A stretch of 62,706 nucleotides of DNA, taken from NCBI GenBank assembly GCA_025451675.1, contig JANWJZ010000041.1:1-62706 (forward strand). Reading direction: 5' to 3'. Shown here piece after piece: positions 55,613-62,706 of this stretch. This stretch comes from Halanaerobiales bacterium (GTDB taxonomy: Bacteria > Bacillota > Halanaerobiia > Halanaerobiales > DTU029). Every line of letters begins with the position of its first letter. Positions within the stretch are counted from its first letter, which is position 1. Position numbers and translations under genes: made by a program. Below the pieces are notes generated by a model. The model made no database searches. It saw only the letters and a program-made list of their open reading frames with translations, and had not been told where the DNA came from.

Positions 55613-57208
55613 ATGAAGAAAAAAACAATCAGGGAAAGAATAAATGAGATTCTCAGCAACCGGACAGACAATCCGGGGGAAAAAGCAAAAAAGGAAAAGC
55701 TGGGGCAAAAGCTTAAAGAAAACCTTAAACTTATAGAAGACATCATCGGCTTCAGTGATGATGTAGTGGTAAGGGAATTCCAACTGGGCGGGAAAACAGG
55801 TATTGAGGCAGCCATAATTTTTGTCGATGGGCTCACTGATAAACAGGTTATCAATGAGAATATCCTGAAACCTTTATTAATTGAAAAATTTCCTGGAGAT
55901 GAACTGAAGGATCCGGCCAGAAGTGATATCATCAAATTTATTAAAGATAAAACAATTACTATCAATGAACTGAAAATTGTGGATCAGTTGGAAAAGGTTA
56001 TTGATGGCGTACTGGATGGAGATACGGCTCTCCTTGTGGATGGTTACATTGATACCTTTCTTTTGAATACAAGGGGATGGGATAAACGCAGTATAAGTGA
56101 GCCACAGAGCGAGACTGTAGTAAGAGGACCCAGGGATAGCTTTACAGAGAATTTCCGTACTAATACTGCTTTAATTCGGCGCAGGATTAAACACCCGGCC
56201 CTCAGGATAAAGGGTATCAGTATCGGCAAATATTCCCGGACCAATATAGCCATCTGTTATATAGAAGGGCTGACCAATAAATATATTGTAGAAGAAATCA
56301 AGGAAAGGATTTCCAATATAGATATAGACAATATACAGAGCTCTGGAACCATAGAACAGTTAATAGAGGATAACCATTTTACTCCCTTTCCCCAGCTGCT
56401 TAGTACAGAAAGGCCGGACCGGGTGGCGGCCAATCTGCTGGAGGGCAGGGTGGCTATAATAGTTGATGGTACTCCATTTGCCCTCATTGCACCCATTACC
56501 ATTTCCATTTTTCTGCAGTCTGCCGAGGATTATTATGACCGTTTCATAATTGGTTCCTTCCTGCGGGTGATCAGGTTACTGGCCATCATAATTGCCATGA
56601 CTTTACCTGCCCTGTACATATCAGTTATTTCCTTTCATCCGGAGATGGTCCCGACACAACTGGCTCTGGCCTTTGCCGGCGGTAGGGCTGTAGTACCCTT
56701 CCCTGCCTATACAGAGGCCTTTATCATGACAATTCTGATGGAATTATTGAGGGAGGCCAGTATACGGCTTCCGGATCCGGTAGGTTCTACCATCGGTATA
56801 GTTGGTGCTTTAATAGTCGGTGAAGCAGCGGTCAGTGCCAGTATTGTCAGCCCTTTTATGGTTATTATTGTTGCCACTGATACTATTGCTTCCTTTGCTA
56901 TTCCCAATTACAGTACGGCTATTGCTTTCCGCCTGGTAAAATATCCCCTGATGATCCTGGCTACAATCTTTGGCCTTTACGGCCTGGTGCTGGGATTGAT
57001 TATCCTGTCGATACATCTGGCCGGTTTAAAGTCCTTCGGTATCCCTTATCTGACACCAATGGCTCCTTCCCGACTGGGGGACCTGCAGGATACCGTTCTC
57101 AGGCCTCCTATATGGTCACTGAGAAAGAGGCCTGAACATCTAAGGACAAAGAATGAAAAACGTTTCAGCAGTACAGGAGATGATGATGGCTATGAAAGAA
57201 CACGGTAA
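55613..57208 (+). CDS. gerAA: Spore germination receptor subunit A (GerA family)
   Basis: This 531-residue protein has the GerA-family soluble N-terminal region (LKLIEDIIGFSDDVVVREFQ) and a C-terminal membrane part with about five helices, including MVPTQLALAFAGGRAVVPFP, PDPVGSTIGIVGALIVGEAA and VATDTIASFAIPNYSTAIAF. It ends RPPIWSLRKRPEHL. It forms a nutrient-sensing receptor in the spore inner membrane with the B and C subunits. A possible forespore promoter (GGATA with CAATAATA) is upstream, weakly supported. The coding end overlaps gerAB by 23 bases. Confidence 0.96.
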   Translation: MKKKTIRERINEILSNRTDNPGEKAKKEKLGQKLKENLKLIEDIIGFSDDVVVREFQLGGKTGIEAAIIFVDGLTDKQVINENILKPLLIEKFPGDELKDPARSDIIKFIKDKTITINELKIVDQLEKVIDGVLDGDTALLVDGYIDTFLLNTRGWDKRSISEPQSETVVRGPRDSFTENFRTNTALIRRRIKHPALRIKGISIGKYSRTNIAICYIEGLTNKYIVEEIKERISNIDIDNIQSSGTIEQLIEDNHFTPFPQLLSTERPDRVAANLLEGRVAIIVDGTPFALIAPITISIFLQSAEDYYDRFIIGSFLRVIRLLAIIIAMTLPALYISVISFHPEMVPTQLALAFAGGRAVVPFPAYTEAFIMTILMELLREASIRLPDPVGSTIGIVGALIVGEAAVSASIVSPFMVIIVATDTIASFAIPNYSTAIAFRLVKYPLMILATIFGLYGLVLGLIILSIHLAGLKSFGIPYLTPMAPSRLGDLQDTVLRPPIWSLRKRPEHLRTKNEKRFSSTGDDDGYERTR

Positions 57209-58292
57209 ATTAACAGAAAGGCAATTTGCAGGGATTATAGCCAATACCCTCCTGGGTGCCGGTACCCTGCTTTTACCCAGGGACATTACCGCCGTTTCCG
57301 GTACAGGAGCCTGGCTTTCTGTACTTATTGGCGGTTTTATCTCTATAATTTTACTGCTGCTCCTGATTAATCTGGGATTGCGGTTTCCGGAAGAAACAAT
57401 AATGGAATATGGGATGCGTCTTACCAATAAATGGATTGGAGGGCTTATCGGTATCGCCTTCTGTACATACTGGTTATTTATAACAGGTATAGTAGTCAGG
57501 ATATTTTCCCTGATGCTGGTTTCTTCAGTTTTGTTAAGGACCCCCTTAGAGGTAATTGTAATAGCCATGTTGTTGACAGTGCTATATTTTAGCAGGTCTG
57601 ATCTGCAGATTGTGGGCAGGGTTAATGAAATTTATTTTGTTTTCGTTATCCTACCTATTATGTATGCTCTATTTTTAGGTTTGAGAGAGATAAATCTAAT
57701 CAGGGTTTTGCCCCTGACAGGCGGGAAGGGTATTATGCCTATTTTAAAAGGGGGTTTAAAGAGTTTTTTTTCTTTCCTGGGTTTTGAAATTGTTGCTCTA
57801 TTCATCCCATCATTGACTACCCAGAAACTGGCCTATAATTATAGTTTAAAAGGGATCGTTACTCCACTAGTAGCCTATATAATTACAATGATAGTATCTG
57901 TAGGTGTTTTCGGTGTGGAGGAGCTACAGACCCTGGTCTGGCCTACCCTGGAATTAATCAAGGTTACTCCCTTTCCAGGCTTATTACTGGAAAGGCTGGA
58001 GGCAGTTTTTATTGCCTTCTGGGTAGTGGCTATCTTTACCACCGCAGCAAATGTTTATTATGCATCAGTAGTGGGTTTTACCCAGATCTTTAAATTAAAA
58101 GAACATAAAACCCTTACTCTAACTTTACTGCCATTAGCATATCTATCCGCTATTTTGCCGGATAATCTCCATGATGTTTTTGAATATGTGGATATAGTTA
58201 CTAAATTTGCTGCCGGCCTTATTATCACCACGATTATTATTTACTTCGCAGCCATATTTATTAAAGGGAGAAAAGGGGATGAACGCAGTTGA
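57186..58292 (+). CDS. gerAB: Spore germination receptor subunit B (permease-like)
   Basis: This 368-residue protein has about ten membrane helices with the APC-superfamily fold of GerAB: LTERQFAGIIANTLLGAGTL, PRDITAVSGTGAWLSVLIGG, and ALFLGLREINLIRVLPLTGG. It binds the germinant. AGGAG is followed by three ATG codons; I chose the third, at 57186, with a spacing of 6. It overlaps gerAA and is followed by gerAC through a TTGA overlap. Confidence 0.95.
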   Translation: MAMKEHGKLTERQFAGIIANTLLGAGTLLLPRDITAVSGTGAWLSVLIGGFISIILLLLLINLGLRFPEETIMEYGMRLTNKWIGGLIGIAFCTYWLFITGIVVRIFSLMLVSSVLLRTPLEVIVIAMLLTVLYFSRSDLQIVGRVNEIYFVFVILPIMYALFLGLREINLIRVLPLTGGKGIMPILKGGLKSFFSFLGFEIVALFIPSLTTQKLAYNYSLKGIVTPLVAYIITMIVSVGVFGVEELQTLVWPTLELIKVTPFPGLLLERLEAVFIAFWVVAIFTTAANVYYASVVGFTQIFKLKEHKTLTLTLLPLAYLSAILPDNLHDVFEYVDIVTKFAAGLIITTIIIYFAAIFIKGRKGDERS

Positions 58293-59461
58293 GAAGCCGG
58301 AAAAGATTCCTTCCGTTTTTGCTGATTCTTTTAGTATCCATAATTTTAACCGGCTGCTGGGACCTGAAGGACATTAACCGGAGGGTAATGGTAGTGGCCC
58401 TGGGTTTAGATTTAGCAGAAAGGACAGAAACGGAGAATTATGAATATATATCCATGGTCAAGCTGACAGCCCAGGTAGCTATTCCGGAAAAACTGAGTGG
58501 GGGGGCAGGCCAACCCCTTACCACAGGTGCAGAGGCAGTATGGAATGTTTCTGCAATTGACCGCAATGTAAGTATGTGTTATGTCAATTTACAGCAGAGA
58601 TTGCAAAATGAATTATTTCTGGGACATACCAGAGTGCTGGTTATCAGTGAAGACCTGGCCCGGGAGGGACTTTCACGATATATGAATTTTTTCCGCAACA
58701 ATCCAGAGTTCCGGCGTTTAAGTTATCTTTTGATATCAGAAAATAAAGCGGAAGACCTTTTGAATACCTTTCCGAAGACAGCAAATTTACAGGCTATATA
58801 CTTAATGAATTTGATTGAAGATGAAATCCAGCGACAGACAATGCCGGATCTCCCTTTTATCGAAATTGCCATCAGGGATGTCACCAGTGGGGTTGATCCA
58901 ATTGCCGTATTAATCAGCAGCGACAAAGAAACCGGAATTATAAAATACAGCGGCCTGGCTGTATTCAGAGGGGATCGAATGGTAGGAAAACTGGATGTGG
59001 AGGAAACCTGGAGTTATCTGCAGCTGGCGGAGGGAAAATTGAGCGGACTGCAGGTAGTAAGGGATGTAGAGAGTGAAATAGGGCGCTTATCCATTGTATT
59101 TAAAGATTTAAAGAGAAAAATGAGGCTTGTCCTGACAGAGAAGGGAAATTTTAAATTTGAATGCAAATTAAGTTTTGAAGGGATAATCTTTTCCCAGGAG
59201 GTACCAGCCGTTTATACTAAAGAAATTTATCTGGACCAGCTGGAGAATAGGGTTTCCACAGAGGTTAAAAGGGAAATAGAGACAGTATTCTATAAAGTGC
59301 AGCAGAAATATAATGCTGATATTTTTGGTTTTGGCGAACTGGTTAAGGCCTATATGCCGGAAGAATGGAAAAGGATAGAGGATTGGCATGAAGAGTTTAA
59401 AAAGGTAGAACTGGAACTGGATGTAGAGACTATAATCAGAAGATCCGGTATGCATATGTAG
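58289..59461 (+). CDS. gerAC: Spore germination receptor subunit C (lipoprotein)
   Basis: This 390-residue lipoprotein has a signal peptide with lipobox LTGC (Cys about 23), then WDLKDINRRVMVVALGLDLA, the GerAC N-terminal pattern, and a C-terminal domain with EIETVFYKVQQKYNADIFGF. The start is a TTG at 58289 that overlaps the gerAB stop. It completes the three-part receptor. Confidence 0.95.
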   Translation: MRSRKRFLPFLLILLVSIILTGCWDLKDINRRVMVVALGLDLAERTETENYEYISMVKLTAQVAIPEKLSGGAGQPLTTGAEAVWNVSAIDRNVSMCYVNLQQRLQNELFLGHTRVLVISEDLAREGLSRYMNFFRNNPEFRRLSYLLISENKAEDLLNTFPKTANLQAIYLMNLIEDEIQRQTMPDLPFIEIAIRDVTSGVDPIAVLISSDKETGIIKYSGLAVFRGDRMVGKLDVEETWSYLQLAEGKLSGLQVVRDVESEIGRLSIVFKDLKRKMRLVLTEKGNFKFECKLSFEGIIFSQEVPAVYTKEIYLDQLENRVSTEVKREIETVFYKVQQKYNADIFGFGELVKAYMPEEWKRIEDWHEEFKKVELELDVETIIRRSGMHM

Positions 59462-59569
59462 AAAAAACGGTATGTATTAAACTGGTATGTAATTTAGGAA
59501 GTTCTATATTAAAAAATTAATTAAAGTATGGAATGGGTAAAATGCATAGAAGGGCAGGGAGGTCCAGTT

Positions 59570-60190
59570 ATGAAAAGAATAATAATTTTATTCCTTTTAA
59601 TATCCCTATTATCTTTAACCTTTATCTTTATACTTAGCCACCAGCTTTCAGCAAACCATCTAAACATAGAGGGATGGGATATCATAGAAAACAAGGGCAA
59701 GGTAGTCTTATTACAGAAAAAGAATCAGGATTTTCTTTCAGAAGCCATGTTAAACCTTTCTGTTGCCATAGGGGGGGATATTTTAAAGGGCTATTCCATC
59801 AAGAAGGCAGATAATCTGCTGGTAACAGATTATTTTACCAATACCGTTCCCCTGGGCCTCTGGAGGGTCATCTATAATGGTTTTGACAGTTCAGGGAATA
59901 TCCATTTGAAGATTATTAGAGAGAAGGATGATTTAAATAATGATGAAAAGGCCTGGATTAGAAAGGAAATAGAGAGGGTGGGTACCCTGGAAAAGGGGAA
60001 AAATATACTGGAGGAAAGGTTGGCCATGTTTGAAGGTTTTAAAAACTACTTCGATAAGGAAGGAGAGAATATAATCATTGATCCGAAAAAGATTATTGTA
60101 ATCAGCAATATAAATGATTTTCCACCCATAAAGATTGCTGTCAATGATAAACATTCAGTGATACATGTTACAGTGACAAAACTTGATTAG
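59570..60190 (+). CDS. Membrane-anchored protein of unknown function after gerAC
   Basis: This 206-residue protein has one N-terminal membrane helix (about residues 4-24), and the rest is outside or in the intermembrane space. The remainder is mixed alpha/beta with a charged helix (NNDEKAWIRKEIERVGTLEK). I do not recognise the family. The ATG at 59570 has AGGGAGG 7 bases upstream. It is about 110 bases after gerAC on the same strand, so it may belong to the germination operon. Confidence 0.7.
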   Translation: MKRIIILFLLISLLSLTFIFILSHQLSANHLNIEGWDIIENKGKVVLLQKKNQDFLSEAMLNLSVAIGGDILKGYSIKKADNLLVTDYFTNTVPLGLWRVIYNGFDSSGNIHLKIIREKDDLNNDEKAWIRKEIERVGTLEKGKNILEERLAMFEGFKNYFDKEGENIIIDPKKIIVISNINDFPPIKIAVNDKHSVIHVTVTKLD

Positions 60191-60197
60191 CCTGTAT

Positions 60198-60395
60198 CTA
60201 TAAAATATAGGTGGCTATTAGTCTGAATATGACCATGGCTAATGCCAGGAATATATATAGTAATCCGGTAAAAAAGGAGATAAGGTAATCTTTGTATTGG
60301 CCAAAAAAGTAGGCATGATCTGTATCAAAAATCAGGGAGATGAATCCACAAAAAAGCAGCAAGAGAACAAAGTAAATAGAGAAAATATCCTCCAT
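60198..60395 (-). CDS. Small two-helix membrane protein
   Basis: This 65-residue protein has two hydrophobic helices, FSIYFVLLLLFCGFISLIF and the C-terminal LISFFTGLLYIFLALAMVIF, with a short loop FDTDHAYFFGQYKD. It resembles small clostridial membrane proteins of the CLC_0170 type, without certainty. I chose the ATG at 60395, about 11 bases after AAAGGG. It is convergent with the gene before it, 7 bases away. Confidence 0.6.
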   Translation of the reverse strand: MEDIFSIYFVLLLLFCGFISLIFDTDHAYFFGQYKDYLISFFTGLLYIFLALAMVIFRLIATYIL

Positions 60396-60446
60396 ATAAT
60401 TGATCACCCTTTAAGTATTGATATTCTGCCTTTCTTTTAAATCCCC

Positions 60447-60740
60447 CTATATTTCATAATGGACTCCATAACCCCCTGGCGGGAACTCCCAGTAAATATT
60501 GTCATAAGGGCAGCCCCAGGGGCAGGCACCACATTCTATACATCTGGAGTAGTCTACTATAATAGCCTGTTTTTCACCGGACCAGGAAAAAACCCGGCCA
60601 GGACAATAGTAGGTACAGGGTTTGTTTTCACAGTTATCTATACATGTATTTTTATCTTTTATTTTTATATGGCTTTTTTCTGCCAGCTTTATCCTGACAT
60701 GTTGCAGGGGATTTTCTTTATTCTTATCAAAAGCACTCAT
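60447..60740 (-). CDS. fixX: Ferredoxin-like protein FixX
   Basis: This 97-residue protein is of the FixX type. It has CIDNCENKPCTYYCPGRVFS and the iron-sulfur motif SRCIECGACPWGCPYDNIYW, and ends in FPPGGYGVHYE, the family tail. It takes electrons from FixC. The ATG at 60740 follows GGAGG with a rather long spacing; a TTG between them could be used instead. It follows fixC by 19 bases. Confidence 0.93.
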   Translation of the reverse strand: MSAFDKNKENPLQHVRIKLAEKSHIKIKDKNTCIDNCENKPCTYYCPGRVFSWSGEKQAIIVDYSRCIECGACPWGCPYDNIYWEFPPGGYGVHYEI

Positions 60741-60759
60741 CTGCAATAAAACCTCCAAT

Positions 60760-62073
60760 TTAATAGAACCGCCAGTTTAAGGCTGCATTATAGAAATCCT
60801 TTACTGATTTTGTCAGCGGCTGAATATGCCTCAGTTTTTCAAACATCATCTGGAGCTTCTCCTCCTGGGTTTTGTTATCTTCTTTAAAGAACTCAAAAGT
60901 AATTTCATTAAGGATTTTGCTGATTAAGAAATCGGCATCCGGATATTTTTTATAATAATCAGCAGCCCGGCGATTGATTTTTAGATTTTTATAGAAAAAG
61001 GAGCTATTTATCTTACCCTCATAGGCAGATAGTGTCTTTTTACTGAAATCTCCTTTAGCTTTAGCCTGTATGACTGTTTCGGCAGCATATTTACCGGAAA
61101 GCATGGCTGCGTCTGTACCATGGCGGCCGGAAACCAGCATGGCAGCATCACCTGTAACTATAATTCCATCATCATATAGTTCAGCTATATTATCATATCC
61201 GCCTTTAGGAATAATTTTACTCATATATTGGACCGTTTTACCACCTTGAATTAAACGTTGAATGGCGGGATGTTCCTTCAGCCTGCAGAGCAATTGATAA
61301 GGATTGAGGCCGTTTTTAATCAATTGATTGAGATAGGCACCGACAATTATTGATATGGTATCTTTATTGACCCAGATTCCTCCTTTGCCGATGGCTCCGG
61401 CAGTGGGATAACCTACCATGCCGATATTCATGCCCTCATCCCTTTCCAGATTGAAACGGGCATTGATGACTTCTTCCGGCAGGGCAATCAGTTCTTTCAC
61501 ATAGAGGGTGAATAAATCAGCACTGTATTTTTTCCTTAGACCTGCCTTTCTGGTCAGATCGGCCATGGCTCCTTCGGCAAGAATCACAACATCACTGTAG
61601 ATTTTCCTGCCGTCTTCCAGGATTACCCCTGCCACTTTCCTGCCGGAGAATGGGCTTTCTTTTTCATAGATCAGGTCTTCCACCAGTGTAGAATTCATCA
61701 GGTGAGCTCCTGCTTTTTCTGCTATACCTGCCAGCCAGCGGTCAAAACGGGAACGGATTACTGTGAAGGTATTGTAAGGAGGTTGGGCAAATTTATAGCT
61801 GGTAAACCCCATCTCTACTATAGAATCGGCTTCCATAAAGAAGAGTACTTCCCGGACGACCTTTCTCTCGATGGGGGCCTTTTCCAGGAAATCCGGTACT
61901 ATCTCTTCCAGGGCAGCCCGGAAGATACTACCGCCAAACATGTTTTTGCTGCCGGGGAATTCACCTTTTTCAATCAAAGCTACAGTTAGATTATTTTCGG
62001 CACATATTTTAGCTGCAGTGGAACCGGCTGGCCCGGAGCCAACAATGATGACATCATAACGGTCATGGCCCAT
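60760..62073 (-). CDS. fixC: FAD-dependent oxidoreductase FixC (ETF-quinone oxidoreductase family)
   Basis: This 437-residue flavoprotein has the FAD motif DVIIVGSGPAGSTAAKICAE, the segment FGGSIFRAALEEIVPDF, and the second FAD region GIIVTGDAAMLVSGRHGTDA. It is the FixC/ETF-QO type. FixC normally accepts electrons from FixAB (an electron-transferring flavoprotein); no fixA or fixB is here, so they must be elsewhere. GGAGTTGATC precedes the ATG. Confidence 0.94.
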   Translation of the reverse strand: MGHDRYDVIIVGSGPAGSTAAKICAENNLTVALIEKGEFPGSKNMFGGSIFRAALEEIVPDFLEKAPIERKVVREVLFFMEADSIVEMGFTSYKFAQPPYNTFTVIRSRFDRWLAGIAEKAGAHLMNSTLVEDLIYEKESPFSGRKVAGVILEDGRKIYSDVVILAEGAMADLTRKAGLRKKYSADLFTLYVKELIALPEEVINARFNLERDEGMNIGMVGYPTAGAIGKGGIWVNKDTISIIVGAYLNQLIKNGLNPYQLLCRLKEHPAIQRLIQGGKTVQYMSKIIPKGGYDNIAELYDDGIIVTGDAAMLVSGRHGTDAAMLSGKYAAETVIQAKAKGDFSKKTLSAYEGKINSSFFYKNLKINRRAADYYKKYPDADFLISKILNEITFEFFKEDNKTQEEKLQMMFEKLRHIQPLTKSVKDFYNAALNWRFY

Positions 62074-62209
62074 ATATGATCAACTCCGTATTTAGAGTGG
62101 GATTATTCCAGGGATTATTTTATATCCAGGGTTATTATTTATTTTCTCTTACCAGAAATTTTTTATACTTCCCGCGGATTTAAGGGATGAAAATCCCTGC
62201 TTAAAGTGG

Positions 62210-62240
62210 TATAATGATATGAAAAGTAATATAATGATAT
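62210..62240 (+). repeat. Direct repeat TATAATGATAT with 20-bp period
   Basis: TATAATGATAT occurs at 62210-62220 and 62230-62240. Each copy includes a perfect -10 hexamer, but no good -35 precedes them. The distance is close to two helix turns. Confidence 0.6.
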
Positions 62241-62344
62241 AAGGATATGTGCCGGTGTTACTATACGAAATCCTTAAATTTAAGAAAGGATTAAAGTAAT
62301 AATAAAAAAAGAGATAAAAAAGAAAAAACTTTAATAAAAAAGTC

Positions 62345-62373
62345 TTGACATGGGCTCAAGAAGATGGTAAGAT
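62345..62373 (+). promoter_or_regulatory. rRNA promoter P1
   Basis: A perfect TTGACA (62345-62350) and TAAGAT (62368-62373) are 17 bases apart, about 110 bases upstream of the 16S start. Confidence 0.7.
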
Positions 62374-62384
62374 ATAATTCGCGG

Positions 62385-62413
62385 TTGACAAAAACAAGAC
62401 CGCAGGAAATGAT
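62385..62413 (+). promoter_or_regulatory. Possible rRNA promoter P2
   Basis: A second perfect TTGACA (62385-62390) and a weak AATGAT (62408-62413) with 17-base spacing. The tandem P1-P2 layout is common for rRNA operons in Firmicutes. Confidence 0.45.
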
Positions 62414-62485
62414 CCTTGAAAATTAAACAATAGACAAAAGACGCCAACAAAAATTCCTTTAATTCTATTTAAGCCAAGAAAACTT

Positions 62486-62706
<221 letters not shown>

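Larger units (their letters stand above)
62074..62485. other. Intergenic region between fixC and the rRNA operon
   Basis: About 410 AT-rich bases. It contains a small hairpin (AGGGAT at 62183-62188 with ATCCCT at 62193-62198), a 20-bp spaced repeat with TATAAT, and the rRNA promoters and leader. No open frame with a ribosome binding site is seen. The fixC promoter must be near 62100-62160 but is not clear. Confidence 0.7.

Noticed and set aside
55477-55965. Minus-strand frame of 162 codons overlapping the start of gerAA
   Set aside because: Antisense to the GerA N-terminal region, Ser/Phe-rich and without a ribosome binding site.
62345-62378. TTGACA with the perfect TATAAT at 62373-62378 as the rRNA promoter
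   Set aside because: The spacer would be 22 bases, too long; TAAGAT at 62368 gives 17 bases and is preferred.

Overview
The window is the replication-origin region of a low-GC, endospore-forming member of the Firmicutes (Bacillota). The oriC gene order (rnpA, then dnaA-dnaN-yaaA-recF-remB-gyrB-gyrA), a parS/ParAB/Noc block and spore genes (spo0E-like, yyaC, a gerA operon) show this. An exopolysaccharide locus with a Wza/SLBB export protein points to an outer membrane. A diderm anaerobic lineage such as Halanaerobiales is my best guess; it is an inference, because only about 220 bases of 16S rRNA are present.

Layout. 1-7079 (minus strand): a truncated acetyltransferase, then an EPS/capsule locus with a sugar-phosphate transferase, a DegT aminotransferase, a winged-helix regulator, a CpsB-type tyrosine phosphatase, a CapB-type tyrosine kinase, a Wzz-type co-polymerase and a Wza-like export protein. 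7311-8231: cysK. 8305-17226 (minus): a nucleoside-scavenging operon under a DeoR-family gene, encoding DeoB, two uridine-phosphorylase paralogs, a four-part ECF transporter, an MFS transporter and DeoC. 17501-21211: cysE, a Spo0E-like gene, purA and purB. 21413-25556 (plus): a lipoprotein, a DnaD-like protein, a DnaB helicase, and two very small genes. 25625-35939 (minus, except yyaC): rplI, a YybS-like protein, rpsR, ssb, rpsF, ychF, a DUF951 protein, an MscS channel, a TPR protein, a YkvI-like transporter, bactofilin with an M23 peptidase, a DUF554 protein and a TrkA-like protein.

36050-44700 (minus): parB, parA, noc, rsmG, mnmG, mnmE, jag, yidC, yidD, rnpA. 44701-46971 is a bipartite origin: DnaA boxes lie on both sides of dnaA, and a DnaA-trio-like unwinding element lies between dnaA and dnaN. 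46972-54230 (plus): dnaN to gyrA. 54364-62073: an orphan sugar-binding lipoprotein, a gerAA-AB-AC operon with one extra membrane-anchored protein, and a fixC-fixX pair without fixAB. The window ends in the first bases of a 16S rRNA gene. Most genes point away from the origin, so most are on the leading strand.

The least ordinary parts are these. The ECF nucleoside-transporter candidate has one ATPase that has lost the LSGGQ signature. A palindromic operator sits between the -35 and -10 of the nucleoside operon. Two near-perfect Noc boxes are present. rpmH is missing from its usual place. A 50-residue protein has its own promoter and terminator. Two SigH-like promoters precede the EPS locus and the spo0E-like gene. 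GyrA has a long acidic repeat tail. I see no CRISPR array, transposase, prophage or tRNA.
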